Below are positions 1 to 7,310 of a stretch of 38,785 bases of DNA, in pieces (position 1 is the first letter of the stretch; each line of letters opens with the position of its first letter). The translations under genes were made by a program, and so were the position numbers. Source of the stretch: Synergistaceae bacterium (lineage in GTDB: Bacteria > Synergistota > Synergistia > Synergistales > Aminobacteriaceae); the NCBI GenBank assembly GCA_031280635.1, contig JAITGK010000008.1, positions 1 to 38,785 of the forward strand. The letters run 5' to 3'. Under the pieces are notes generated by a model that saw only the letters and a program-made list of their open reading frames with translations, had not been told where the DNA came from and did no database searches.

Positions 1-905
1 ACCAGAAGGCCCATGCCCAGGAGGGCGAAACTCCAGAAGGTGACGAAGACGGCCCCGATGAGAATGGCCCGGTGCATCGCCTGCGTGTTTTTATAAGTCA
101 GGGTTCCCATGGTCGAGTGAGGGATGCCGATCATCACCAGGCCGAAGTTCATCCACATGGATATCTGATAGAGGAGCGGCCACTTCCAGGGATCCAGCAA
201 AGAGGGATCGACCTTGGCGATGCTTTTGAAGGCTCCTTCGAGGTCGCCGATGTGGGACAGGGTTCCCCAGGTGAGCGCCACCACCGCAAGGGTCATGACA
301 ATGCCCTGAAAGACGATGGCAATCGCGACGCCCTTGATGCCTCCAAAGGTAGCGATAATCAGCACCACGGCGGCGAACAAGATCAGGCCTAGCGTGTAGT
401 CCAGTCCCGTCATGGCCTCAAAGAGGCGGGCGCCACCCACAAACTGAGCCACCACGTAGCTGCCCATGAATCCGACGATAGCCAAAATTCCCAAAACGCC
501 TAAAAATACGTTGCGATTGTAGCGGTGCATCAGGAGGCCCATGAAGGACTGCGCTCCGATGCGGCGCGAAACGATGCCGATTTTCTTGCCAACGGCGCCG
601 AGGACGATGAAATTCATGAAGCATTGCGCCGTGACGACCATTACCCAGGTTGCCCCTATCTGGTAGCCCATTCCCGGACCGCCAAGGAAGGTTCCGGCGC
701 TGCACAGCCCAGCCGCTATCATCATGGAAAGCGCCAGCGCGCCCATGCCGCGCCCGCCCGTGTAAAATTCCTCCATGTAGCGGTCAACGGCCGTCTTGTC
801 CATGATTTTTTTCGAGGCATAGCCAATTAAGAACATGGCGATTGTGTATGCCACGAAGGTCGCTATGATGATATACCGCGCTTCACTGCTTACGTTCAGT
901 TCCAT
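1..905 (-). CDS. Sodium:solute symporter family permease (PanF-like), 3' end outside window
   Basis: The minus-strand frame is open from an ATG at 905 to the window edge, giving about 301 residues with the C-terminus missing. The product is strongly hydrophobic, with some eight membrane segments. It carries the SSS-family N-terminal pattern of a short periplasmic start, a first helix, then YTGGRGMGALALSMM and a glycine-rich stretch (SAGTFLGGPGMGYQ). The family couples Na+ entry to uptake of a small solute at the cytoplasmic membrane; PanF (pantothenate) is the nearest type I recognise, but the substrate cannot be read from sequence. A purine-rich ribosome site (AGGGGGGAT) lies just upstream and overlaps the stop region of the DUF997 gene, so the two are probably translated as a pair. 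Family is fairly certain; substrate unknown. Confidence 0.85.
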   Translation of the reverse strand, partial: MELNVSSEARYIIIATFVAYTIAMFLIGYASKKIMDKTAVDRYMEEFYTGGRGMGALALSMMIAAGLCSAGTFLGGPGMGYQIGATWVMVVTAQCFMNFIVLGAVGKKIGIVSRRIGAQSFMGLLMHRYNRNVFLGVLGILAIVGFMGSYVVAQFVGGARLFEAMTGLDYTLGLILFAAVVLIIATFGGIKGVAIAIVFQGIVMTLAVVALTWGTLSHIGDLEGAFKSIAKVDPSLLDPWKWPLLYQISMWMNFGLVMIGIPHSTMGTLTYKNTQAMHRAILIGAVFVTFWSFALLGMGLL

Positions 906-917
906 TGAATATCCCCC

Positions 918-1229
918 CTACTTACCCTGTGCCGAAGCGTCGAAAAGTTCCATGTTCTTGAAAAGCACTGTGGAAAAAAAACACACCACCACGAAAAACA
1001 CGCCCGTTGTGACAAAAATCCCCCAGAAGAACCACGAAGGAATCCCACATGTGTAGGTCATGTTTTCCACCCCGTCTTGGGCAAGGTAGTAAGAAAGGCC
1101 GACGCTGCAGAGCGCCCAGACAATCCACGAACCGAACGTCAAAAGCATCTCGCACTCACACCTCTTGAAACGCGGATCGAGCTCCACATCACTGAAACTG
1201 TAATCCCTGCTGTCGTCGCCGATAACCAT
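918..1229 (-). CDS. DUF997 (YhdT-like) small membrane protein, partner of the symporter
   Basis: This 103-residue protein has a short hydrophilic N-terminus, the signature DPRFKRCECE, and two membrane helices at about residues 29-48 and 64-87, ending in FFSTVLFKNMELF. That layout matches the DUF997 family, whose genes typically lie directly upstream of SSS permeases such as panF, as here (12 bp gap). The role is not established; a subunit or chaperone for the permease is the usual inference. I place the start at 1229 because GGAGGGAGAAAG precedes that ATG. A longer frame to 1262 exists but would include the ribosome site. Confidence 0.8.
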   Translation of the reverse strand: MVIGDDSRDYSFSDVELDPRFKRCECEMLLTFGSWIVWALCSVGLSYYLAQDGVENMTYTCGIPSWFFWGIFVTTGVFFVVVCFFSTVLFKNMELFDASAQGK

Positions 1230-1430
1230 CTTTCTCCCTCCATATTCTTGTAAATCGACCAAGTCCCTTGAGCTCCAATCCGTAACCCTTGCGAAACATC
1301 GTAAACAATTCTCTATGAATACGCAGCAGCGTTTCTTTAAATCGCTATCTTAATTCTATACCAAACTGCCGCCGACGAACACAATTTTTGAGCGTCTAGC
1401 TTCTCATAATAACAGGTATGACTTTTGTGT

Positions 1431-1521
1431 ATAACGGTTCGCGTAATCATATGCAAAAATAAGAGACCAAAAAACGAATATAAACGGCAAAAATTTTGCG
1501 CGGAAAAGAGCCAACGACTCT
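1431..1521 (+). repeat. Family A dispersed repeat, copy 1
   Basis: It begins ATAACGGTTCGCGTAATCAT and ends GAGCCAACGACTCT. The interior shares AATAAGAGACCAAAAAACG, TATAAACGGCAAAAA and GCGCGGAAAAGAGCC with the other A copies. Orientation is defined as reading from the GCGTAATCAT end to the GAGCC palindrome end. Confidence 0.85.
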
Positions 1522-1766
1522 AACCCTAACTCAGCGTTTTGTACACCCTTTCCTCTAAGTGGTTTTCCCGATAGATCAGAGCCTATCGTACTATAAAAAA
1601 TTAGTATTTTATAGCGGATTGCACACTTATTGCGGTGCAAACGCATGAAAACATAGAATTTTGCTATAAATGAATTTATTCTATAGGCGAAAATATCTAG
1701 GTAAATAACTCAAAATCAGTTGTTGCAATAAATTCAAGGTGAGGCTCATGCGTTTGCCCTGACACT

Positions 1767-1932
1767 TATGGTGGTTTGCGTAATTATGAACTCCAAAATA
1801 GCGTCTATGCCGGTTTGCATAATCATACGCGGAAATAAGAGGCCAAAAAACGGATATAAACGGCAAAAACCTTGCGTAGATAAAGAGCGAACCGCTATAA
1901 AAAGCTCATAACGACCGTAAAAGTTTTGTTTC
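1767..1932 (+). repeat. Family B dispersed repeat, copy 1, interrupted by an A copy
   Basis: The left part (1767-1804) reads TTTGCGTAATTATGAACTCC and continues to AAATAGCGT. The right part (1896-1932) reads TATAAAAAGCTCATAACG and continues to AAGTTTTGTTT. In the uninterrupted copy at 23284-23381 (reverse complement) these two parts are contiguous. The 1805-1897 A element therefore lies inside a B element, and the B end is itself replaced by the A copy that starts at 1933. Confidence 0.75.
1805..1897 (+). repeat. Family A dispersed repeat, copy 2, nested inside a B copy
   Basis: It begins CTATGCCGGTTTGCATAATC and ends AGAGCGAACCGCTATA rather than in the usual GAGCC..GGCTC palindrome. The same alternative end occurs in the A copy at 15812-15904, so these two form a sub-type. 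Confidence 0.8.
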
Positions 1933-2022
1933 TAGCGGGTTGCGTAATCGTGCGCGGAAATAAGAGACCAAAAGCCGGGTATAAACGGTAAAAACTTTGC
2001 GCGGAAAAGAGCCAGTGGCTCC
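1933..2022 (+). repeat. Family A dispersed repeat, copy 3, directly upstream of the recombinase
   Basis: It begins TAGCGGGTTGCGTAATCGTG and ends GAGCCAGTGGCTC. It finishes 27 bases before the recombinase start codon, so the recombinase ribosome site follows it directly and any promoter must lie in or upstream of the repeat. Confidence 0.85.
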
Positions 2023-2049
2023 AAATTTGAGGGAACGGGAGTTTTGGGC

Positions 2050-2655
2050 GTGAAAAACAAAAGGTTTGGCTATGCCAGGGTATCTATGGAAGATCAGGAT
2101 TTGGCATTACAGCTTGACGCGCTTAAGTCTTCCGGAGTGGACAAGGAAAACATGTTTGTCGAAAAGATCTCTGGGCGACTGAGCAAGTCCCAAAGGCCAC
2201 AGCTAGTGGCTTGTTTCAGAAAACTTCAGGAAGGCGACACTCTGGTGGTTTGGAAGTTGGACAGATTAGGACGCTCTTTGAAAGACTTGCTCAGTCTGAT
2301 TCAAGAACTCGACGATCGCAAAGTACATTTTTGCTCCCTGACGGAGACCATCGACACGTCTTCACCAACAGGGCGCTTGATATTCCATATCATCGCCGCT
2401 TTTGGGGAATTTGAAAGGAACCTGATAAAAGAACGCACTCTAGCGGGCATTGCCTCCGCCAGAGCGCGCGGAATAGTAGGCGGCCGCAAGCACAAACTAT
2501 CAAAGAGCGATCAAAAACGGCTTGTACGCCTTTATTATGAAAATATCCCCGTTAAAATGCTGATGAAAAGGTTCGGGATATCGAGAACCTGCCTTTATGG
2601 CTATCTGAAACTGAACCATACAGTCCTAAAGAACAACAGGAGTTGTTCTATATGA
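2050..2655 (+). CDS. Serine recombinase (resolvase/invertase family)
   Basis: This 201-residue protein belongs to the small serine recombinases. The N-terminal catalytic domain has the GYARVS motif with the nucleophilic serine at residue 12, the QLDAL stretch near 21-25, and the KLDRLGRS arginine motif at about 69-76. The stretch GRLIFHIIAAFGEFERN begins the long E-helix. The C-terminal 40 residues (KMLMKRFGISRTCLYGYL) form a helix-turn-helix that would bind the crossover site. I prefer the GTG at 2050, which has GGGAG eight bases upstream, over the TTG at 2044. It converges on flgA, with only 21 bases between the two stop codons. No invertible segment or res site was identified, and its substrate is unknown. 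Confidence 0.92.
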   Translation: MKNKRFGYARVSMEDQDLALQLDALKSSGVDKENMFVEKISGRLSKSQRPQLVACFRKLQEGDTLVVWKLDRLGRSLKDLLSLIQELDDRKVHFCSLTETIDTSSPTGRLIFHIIAAFGEFERNLIKERTLAGIASARARGIVGGRKHKLSKSDQKRLVRLYYENIPVKMLMKRFGISRTCLYGYLKLNHTVLKNNRSCSI

Positions 2656-2676
2656 GCTTATGGCTTGTTCTCAGTC

Positions 2677-3594
2677 TCACTGAAGCCTCACCTCCACCGT
2701 GTCGACTGCCACGACTACCGCTGTGACGACGGTTTTGCTGGACAGGTTACGCACCTTGATGGAGTCGCCCAGCGCCCCGTTTTCCAGCGCCTCGCCTGGA
2801 GCCTTGACCAGTAGGCCCGCGTCGCGCGCTACGATGGAAACTCGTTTCCCTCTTTCTATAGCCAAAACGTCCGCGATCAGGTCAAGGGGTACCGGCTCAC
2901 CTTGAGACAAGTTTTTTTTCAGAGAACGGCCAGCGGCTTCCGAAATCACTGAGGCGTAGACACCTGGCCTGTTTACCCGAATTTGCCGAACGATAAAATC
3001 CCCTTGGCGCAAAACCTCGCCCTTTTTGACCGAGCGGGTCAGCACTAGGGCGGGCTGGCTCCACACAAGGCGCACAGCCAAGGAGCGCTCCCTTCCCGAC
3101 GCGTCCCGAAAACGCAACGTGGCGGCGGCCGCGCCGGGCACTAGGGACGCCGGGGCGACCAAGCGCCCGTTTGGAATGGAGCCTTGGCGGCTCACCTCCA
3201 CATCCCAGTTCCACGCCGCCAGGGATTTTACCAAGGCCGCGAGGTCCCGCTCCGTTTCCTCTATTCTGCCGGAGACGGCCTCGCCGATCATCACGGTCAC
3301 GGTGGGAGGCATTTTCAGCTCAATGCGCCCCCCCACGGCCCCGCTGACCTTCAAGGCGGCGATCACCTGTTCCCTCGTGATGACCCCGTCCCGCGAGGAC
3401 AAAAGGAGCTTCCTCACGCGCTCCGCCAGCGTCCGCGGCCCCTCGATGGACGCGATCTCCGAAAGTTCGCAGGCCTCGCCCTCTATGCGGACGACGGCGG
3501 GAATTTGGATGCGCAAAACCTCCGCGGCCCAAGCAGGCGCGGAACAGAAAAGAAAAAAAACAAAAAAAAGGCGGGCTCCCCGCCTTCCATTCAT
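2677..3594 (-). CDS. flgA: Flagellar basal body P-ring formation chaperone FlgA
   Basis: This 305-residue secreted protein has a signal peptide at residues 1-23 (arginine-rich start, LFFVFFLF core, AWA cleavage). The C-terminal half has the SAF-type arrangement of FlgA: LTRSVKKGEVLRQGDFIVR near 183-201, then SLKKNLSQGEPV, and a final beta segment ending VVVAVDTVEVRLQ. FlgA escorts FlgI during P-ring assembly in the periplasm. It follows flgG with a 6-base gap and is probably translationally coupled to it. Its first codons form a strong intrinsic terminator (see 3552-3586). flgH and flgI, the usual next genes, are absent: the operon ends here against the recombinase. Confidence 0.9.
   Translation of the reverse strand: MNGRRGARLFFVFFLFCSAPAWAAEVLRIQIPAVVRIEGEACELSEIASIEGPRTLAERVRKLLLSSRDGVITREQVIAALKVSGAVGGRIELKMPPTVTVMIGEAVSGRIEETERDLAALVKSLAAWNWDVEVSRQGSIPNGRLVAPASLVPGAAAATLRFRDASGRERSLAVRLVWSQPALVLTRSVKKGEVLRQGDFIVRQIRVNRPGVYASVISEAAGRSLKKNLSQGEPVPLDLIADVLAIERGKRVSIVARDAGLLVKAPGEALENGALGDSIKVRNLSSKTVVTAVVVAVDTVEVRLQ
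3552..3586 (-). terminator. Intrinsic terminator inside the flgA signal-peptide codons
   Basis: On the minus strand an 8-bp perfect stem (AAGGCGGG, loop GAG, CCCGCCTT) is followed by six T, one G and nine T. Stem and T-tract are textbook rho-independent terminator parts. They lie at codons 3-14 of flgA, so the T-tract encodes the Phe-rich core of the signal peptide. It could end flgF-flgG transcripts unless a ribosome translating into flgA disrupts the stem. Confidence 0.8.
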
Positions 3595-3600
3595 GAGAAA

Positions 3601-4392
3601 TTACCGCTTCAGGCCGTTGGCTATCCGCAGGAGGTCGTCCGCCGTTTGCACCCCTTTGGAGTTTGCCTCGTAGGCCCTCTGAGCGATGATCATCTCCACC
3701 ATTTCCTCGACCACCTGAACGTTGGACATTTCCAAAATACCCTGCCGCACCTCTGACATACCGTCGGCGCCTGGGGCCGCCAAGATGGGCGCGCCGCTGG
3801 CGTCCGTCTCAACGAATAGGTTGGTACCCACAGCGCGCAACCCCGCCGGGTTGACAAAACGGGCCAGCTCCAGCTGCCCCAGTTGTTGTGTCTCCGTTTG
3901 ACCGGCTAGCCTCACGGAAATGATGCCGGTGCTGCCCAACGTGACCTCCGTGGCGTCCTCTGGGATAACGATGGCGGGTTCAAGAAGGAGTCCATCGTGG
4001 TTCACAATCTGGCCGTCCGCGTCCACCTGCCAACTTCCGCCACGGGTGTAGGCGATAGTACCGTCCGTCATGGTGACCTGGAAATACCCCTGCTCCCCGG
4101 CAACAGCCCAGTCCAAGGGGTTTTCCGTCACCTGAAAGTTACCCTGCATCATGAAAGCGGGCGTGCCGATCACCCGCGTCCCCAAGCCAACCTGCACTCC
4201 CGTGGGGATCGTGGAGCCGGGGTCCACTGGCGTGCCGGGTTCCCGTTCGATCTGATAGAGCAAGTCCTGAAAATCCGCGCGGCGCTTCTTGTAGCCCGTC
4301 GTGTTGACGTTGGCCAAGTTGTGCGACACCACATCCAGGTGCGTCTGCTGGGCGATCATGCCCGACGCGCTGGTCCAAAGTGATCTCAACAT
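3601..4392 (-). CDS. flgG: Flagellar distal rod protein FlgG
   Basis: This 263-residue protein is full length for FlgG (about 260). The start MLRSLWTSASGMIAQQ and the rod-protein motif SHNLANVNTTGYKK are diagnostic. The C-terminus carries the paired motif LEMSNVQVVEEMVEMIIAQR followed by AYEANSKGVQTADDLL, which forms the helical D0 domain. FlgG polymerises as the distal rod that crosses the periplasm. GGGAGGATAATTCGAT before the ATG is a clear ribosome site. It is the second of two rod genes after flgF, but a 90-base family A repeat separates it from flgF, so it may have its own promoter. Confidence 0.96.
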   Translation of the reverse strand: MLRSLWTSASGMIAQQTHLDVVSHNLANVNTTGYKKRRADFQDLLYQIEREPGTPVDPGSTIPTGVQVGLGTRVIGTPAFMMQGNFQVTENPLDWAVAGEQGYFQVTMTDGTIAYTRGGSWQVDADGQIVNHDGLLLEPAIVIPEDATEVTLGSTGIISVRLAGQTETQQLGQLELARFVNPAGLRAVGTNLFVETDASGAPILAAPGADGMSEVRQGILEMSNVQVVEEMVEMIIAQRAYEANSKGVQTADDLLRIANGLKR

Positions 4393-4427
4393 ATCGAATT
4401 ATCCTCCCAAGTTCGAAAAATCAACCC

Positions 4428-4520
4428 TATAGCGAGTTGCATAATCATGCGCGGAAAGAAGAGATCAAAAACCGGATATAAATGGCAAAAACTTTGCGCG
4501 GAAAAGAGCCACTGGCTCTA
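4428..4520 (+). repeat. Family A dispersed repeat, copy 4, between flgF and flgG
   Basis: It begins TATAGCGAGTTGCATAATCA and ends GAGCCACTGGCTCT. It separates the flgF stop (4566) from the flgG start (4392) within what is normally one tight operon. Confidence 0.85.
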
Positions 4521-4565
4521 AAAAACGGCGCTTCCACGTGGTTCTTTCCCAAGCGCGCGAGAACC

Positions 4566-5372
4566 CTACGCCTTGCCAAAAGATGTTATGAGTTTACCTG
4601 TTTGCTCGTCGTGGGTCATGAGCGCCTTGGAAGCGCCCTCATAGGCTCGCTGGGCCTCGATCATCCGCACCATCTCCTCCACCACGCTCACGTTGGACAT
4701 CTCCAGCGCGCCGGGCAGGAGTCGAACGGCGTCCGCCTCTACGGGCGCGCCCGAGTCATTGTTGGCGGAAAAGCTGTTTTTCCCCACTTGCCGGAGATAC
4801 GTGGGATTCTCAAAGGTAAAGAGCGAAAGCTGCCCTACCACCTCCCCGTCGGCGATCACCCGACCGTCGCTCAATATCTCCGCTGAGGAGGCTTCGCCCA
4901 CCGCCACTGGGCCGCCGTCGCCCTGTACCTCCATCCCGTCCAGCGTCACCAAGGTACCCTCTGGCCCCACCAGAAAGTTGCCCTGCCGCGTGTAGTAGGT
5001 GTTCCCCCCGCCGTCCTGCGCGGCGAAGAAACCAGGGCCGTCTATTGCCGCGTCAAAGGGCGCCCCCGTGACCCTCACCACCCCAGGGCGGGTGTCCATA
5101 CCGCTTTGAGAGTATATGGAGGCCAAGGCCAACTGTCCGATAACCTGTTTCCCCTTCCAATTCATGGTGAAAGGAGGAACAGTGAGAATTTTCGTCTCCT
5201 TGTCCTCGGAGACTTTTTCGACACGGTCGATAAGAGCGCTGAACTCCCCGTTCACGGAAACCCGGCGGCGAAATCCCACCGTGTTCACGTTAGCCAGGTT
5301 GTTCGTCACCACGTCCAAATTCGTTTCCTGCACCAGCATGGCCGAACAGGCCGCGTACAATCCTCGATTCAC
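4566..5372 (-). CDS. flgF: Flagellar proximal rod protein FlgF
   Basis: This 268-residue rod protein is related to FlgG. The N-terminus NRGLYAACSAMLVQETNLDV runs into TNNLANVNTVGFRRR, and the C-terminus is LEMSNVSVVEEMVRMIEAQR followed by AYEGASKALMTHDE. These are the two halves of the coiled D0 domain. FlgF forms part of the proximal rod. I take the GTG at 5372 as start because GGAGGGAAC lies just upstream and the encoded N-terminus matches the family. The longer frame to 5585 overlaps mreB and has no family match. It lies 106 bases after the second mreB, an arrangement like mbl-flhO-flhP of Bacillus subtilis. Confidence 0.93.
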   Translation of the reverse strand: MNRGLYAACSAMLVQETNLDVVTNNLANVNTVGFRRRVSVNGEFSALIDRVEKVSEDKETKILTVPPFTMNWKGKQVIGQLALASIYSQSGMDTRPGVVRVTGAPFDAAIDGPGFFAAQDGGGNTYYTRQGNFLVGPEGTLVTLDGMEVQGDGGPVAVGEASSAEILSDGRVIADGEVVGQLSLFTFENPTYLRQVGKNSFSANNDSGAPVEADAVRLLPGALEMSNVSVVEEMVRMIEAQRAYEGASKALMTHDEQTGKLITSFGKA

Positions 5373-5478
5373 GAAGTTCCCTCCAGATTCACGACTAAAA
5401 GCCACCTTCGCTTTCAGCTCGAAGTCAAAAGCGCTTGAAGTCAAAATACCTGCTTTTATGGAAAAAACGCTCCCGGTC

Positions 5479-6525
5479 TCAGAACCTACGTTTACGCCCC
5501 TTTCGCATACTCGCGAACAAGACGTTACGCCCAGCGCGCCGGAGTCTGTCAATCTCGGCCAGGGCCTTCCCCGTTCCCAAGGCAACGCACTCCATGGGGT
5601 TGTCGGCGATGAAACAATGGATACCCGTCTGCTGCGTGATCAGGCCCGTCAAACCCTTCAACTGAGAGCCTCCGCCGGTAAGCACAATACCCCCGTCAAT
5701 AATATCGGCCGAAAGCTCCGGGGGCGTTAGCTCCAAAACGTTGCGCACTCCATCCACCAGGGTTTGCACCAGCTCCCCTATCGCCATGTTCACCGCGGAA
5801 CTGGAGACCTCGATCTGCCGCGGCAGGCCCTGCACCAAGTCCCGCCCCTTGATGAGCATGCGGGCGTCGTCCTCCAAGGGCATACAAGTGCCTATCATGA
5901 TCTTAAGGTTCTCCGCCGTCTGCTCGCCTATGGCCAGGTTGTACTGCTTTCGCAAGTAGCGCATGATCCCCTCATCGAACTTGTCGCCGCCGATGCGTAG
6001 GGACTTCGAGATGACCACCCCTCCCAGCGAGATAACCGCGATGTCGGTGGTGCCGCCGCCGATGTCCACCAGCATCTTGCCCCTCGCCTCCTCCACGTTG
6101 AGGCTAGCCCCTATAGCGGCGGCCATAGGCTCCTCAATCAGATAGGCTTCTTTGGCGCCCACCTCCACCGCCGCCTCCAACACGGCGCGACGCTCTACGT
6201 CCGTGGCCCCGGAGGGCACGCAAATCATCACCCGATTCTTGAAAAAGCGGCCCCATCCCTTGGTCACGCGCCGCATAAAATACTGAAGCATCGCCTCCGT
6301 CATGGAGTAGTCCGCGATAACTCCATCACGCAATGGGCGCACCGAGACGATGCTCCCCGGAGTTCTCCCCACCATGTTTTTGGCCTCGTATCCCACGGCG
6401 AGGATACTGCCCGTTTCTAAGTCCACGGCCGCCACCGAGGGTTCCCGGAGAACCACGCCGCGCTTTTTCTCGTAAATCAGTATCGTGGCCGTGCCCAGGT
6501 CTATTCCGATATCCGTTCCGAACAT
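5479..6525 (-). CDS. MreB/Mbl-like actin homologue (second copy, flagellar-linked)
   Basis: This 348-residue protein has all bacterial-actin signatures: phosphate-1 loop GIDLGTATILIYEK near residues 7-20, phosphate-2 loop DIGGGTTDIAVISLGG near 160-175, and the adenosine motif IVLTGGGSQLKGL near 286-298. It also has EPMAAAIGA. MreB proteins form membrane-associated filaments that guide lateral wall synthesis. It is a clear paralogue of the mreB at 14634-15689. Its position directly before flgF-flgG parallels mbl in Firmicutes, which hints at a role distinct from the mreBCD copy. TAGGAGGAACAGCGA supplies a strong ribosome site, and its start overlaps the end of truA by 25 bases. The C-terminus (about 25 residues) is unusually basic. 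Confidence 0.94.
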   Translation of the reverse strand: MFGTDIGIDLGTATILIYEKKRGVVLREPSVAAVDLETGSILAVGYEAKNMVGRTPGSIVSVRPLRDGVIADYSMTEAMLQYFMRRVTKGWGRFFKNRVMICVPSGATDVERRAVLEAAVEVGAKEAYLIEEPMAAAIGASLNVEEARGKMLVDIGGGTTDIAVISLGGVVISKSLRIGGDKFDEGIMRYLRKQYNLAIGEQTAENLKIMIGTCMPLEDDARMLIKGRDLVQGLPRQIEVSSSAVNMAIGELVQTLVDGVRNVLELTPPELSADIIDGGIVLTGGGSQLKGLTGLITQQTGIHCFIADNPMECVALGTGKALAEIDRLRRAGRNVLFASMRKGRKRRF

Positions 6526-7310
6526 TCGCTGTTCCTCCTAAGGGAACGTGAAAAAGTGACTTCCTTGTAGGCGGCGCGCCAAAAATAGAGCCCCCCCGCC
6601 GGCGCCGTGACCCCGCTGGCCTCGCGGTTCCGGGGTAGGGCCCCATTCTCGCCCAAAAGCCCCCTAAGCCAGATAGCTGGCGCCTCCCCACGTCCAACCC
6701 TATCCAGGCTCCCCACAATGATGCGCACCATGTTCATTAAAAAAGATGGCGCGCGCACCACCAGCAAAGACAAATCTCCTACCCTTTTCCAGCGCAGGCG
6801 ATGGAGCGTCCGAACGCTGTTTTCCGGGCGCTCCCCAGTTTTGCAGAAGGCGCGAAAGTCGTGACTTCCCTCCAAAACCCGGCAGCCCTCCCGTACCAGT
6901 TCCGGGTTCCAGCAACGCTTACGCCACCACACAAGGCCGTTCAGGTGCGGCAAACAACTTCTCCCGTGCCAGATCAAGTAACGGTACTCCCGCCAGAGGG
7001 CGCTCCGCCTGGCGTTGAAGTCCTCAGACACCCTTCGCGCCTCCATCAAAGACACGTCCGGGGGGAGGTAGAAGTTGGCGGCAATGGTCAAACGGCCCGG
7101 CTCCCACTCCCTGTCCATGTCGAAGGAGGCCACCTGACCCACGGCGTGCACCCCGCTGTCCGTCCGACCAGCCCCCACGACCTTCACGGGCTTGCGGGAA
7201 AGCCGCTGAAGCGCTTCCTCCAGAACCTGCTGGACGCCCAGGGCCTCGACCTGGCGCTGCCAGCCCGCGTAGCGCGTCCCCACATACGCCACCCGCGCCG
7301 CGTACCTCAT
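6501..7310 (-). CDS. truA: tRNA pseudouridine(38-40) synthase TruA
   Basis: This 269-residue protein starts MRYAARVAYVGTRYAGWQRQ, the standard TruA opening. The catalytic aspartate is D51 in GAGRTDSGVHA. Other TruA landmarks are ALWREYRYLIW near 109-119, FCKTGE, and FLMNMVRIIVGSL near 192-204. The enzyme makes pseudouridine at positions 38-40 of the tRNA anticodon arm. The ATG at 7310 overlaps the ecfT stop as ATGA, so it is translationally coupled; an in-frame extension to 7391 lies wholly inside ecfT and is rejected. ecfT-truA adjacency is common in bacteria. Confidence 0.96.
   Translation of the reverse strand: MRYAARVAYVGTRYAGWQRQVEALGVQQVLEEALQRLSRKPVKVVGAGRTDSGVHAVGQVASFDMDREWEPGRLTIAANFYLPPDVSLMEARRVSEDFNARRSALWREYRYLIWHGRSCLPHLNGLVWWRKRCWNPELVREGCRVLEGSHDFRAFCKTGERPENSVRTLHRLRWKRVGDLSLLVVRAPSFLMNMVRIIVGSLDRVGRGEAPAIWLRGLLGENGALPRNREASGVTAPAGGLYFWRAAYKEVTFSRSLRRNSECSERISE

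Larger units (their letters stand above)
1263..2043. other. Gene-free repeat mosaic upstream of the recombinase
   Basis: This 780-base stretch holds no credible gene. It contains family A repeats at 1431-1521, 1805-1897 and 1933-2022 and an interrupted family B copy at 1767-1932, listed separately. The short open frames here are translations of repeat DNA. A motif close to GGCAAACGCATGA occurs at about 1636-1650 (plus) and 1747-1760 (minus) and recurs at about 25650-25665. Base composition is clearly more AT-rich than the flanking genes. Confidence 0.7.

Noticed and set aside
1657-1690. Possible solo end of the IS630-family element
   Set aside because: AATTTTGCTATA resembles the IS end for only about 11 bases in AT-rich DNA, which is too short to support.
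1404-1866. Short minus-strand open frames of 61-80 residues in the repeat region
   Set aside because: Their peptides are translations of family A repeat DNA, recur at other repeat copies, and have no ribosome sites.
1431-2022. CRISPR array upstream of the recombinase
   Set aside because: The repeats are about 90 bp, irregularly spaced and dispersed across the window, with no short spacers and no cas genes.
5373-5585. 71-residue N-terminal extension of FlgF
   Set aside because: It overlaps the second mreB, does not match FlgF, and the GTG at 5372 has a strong ribosome site.
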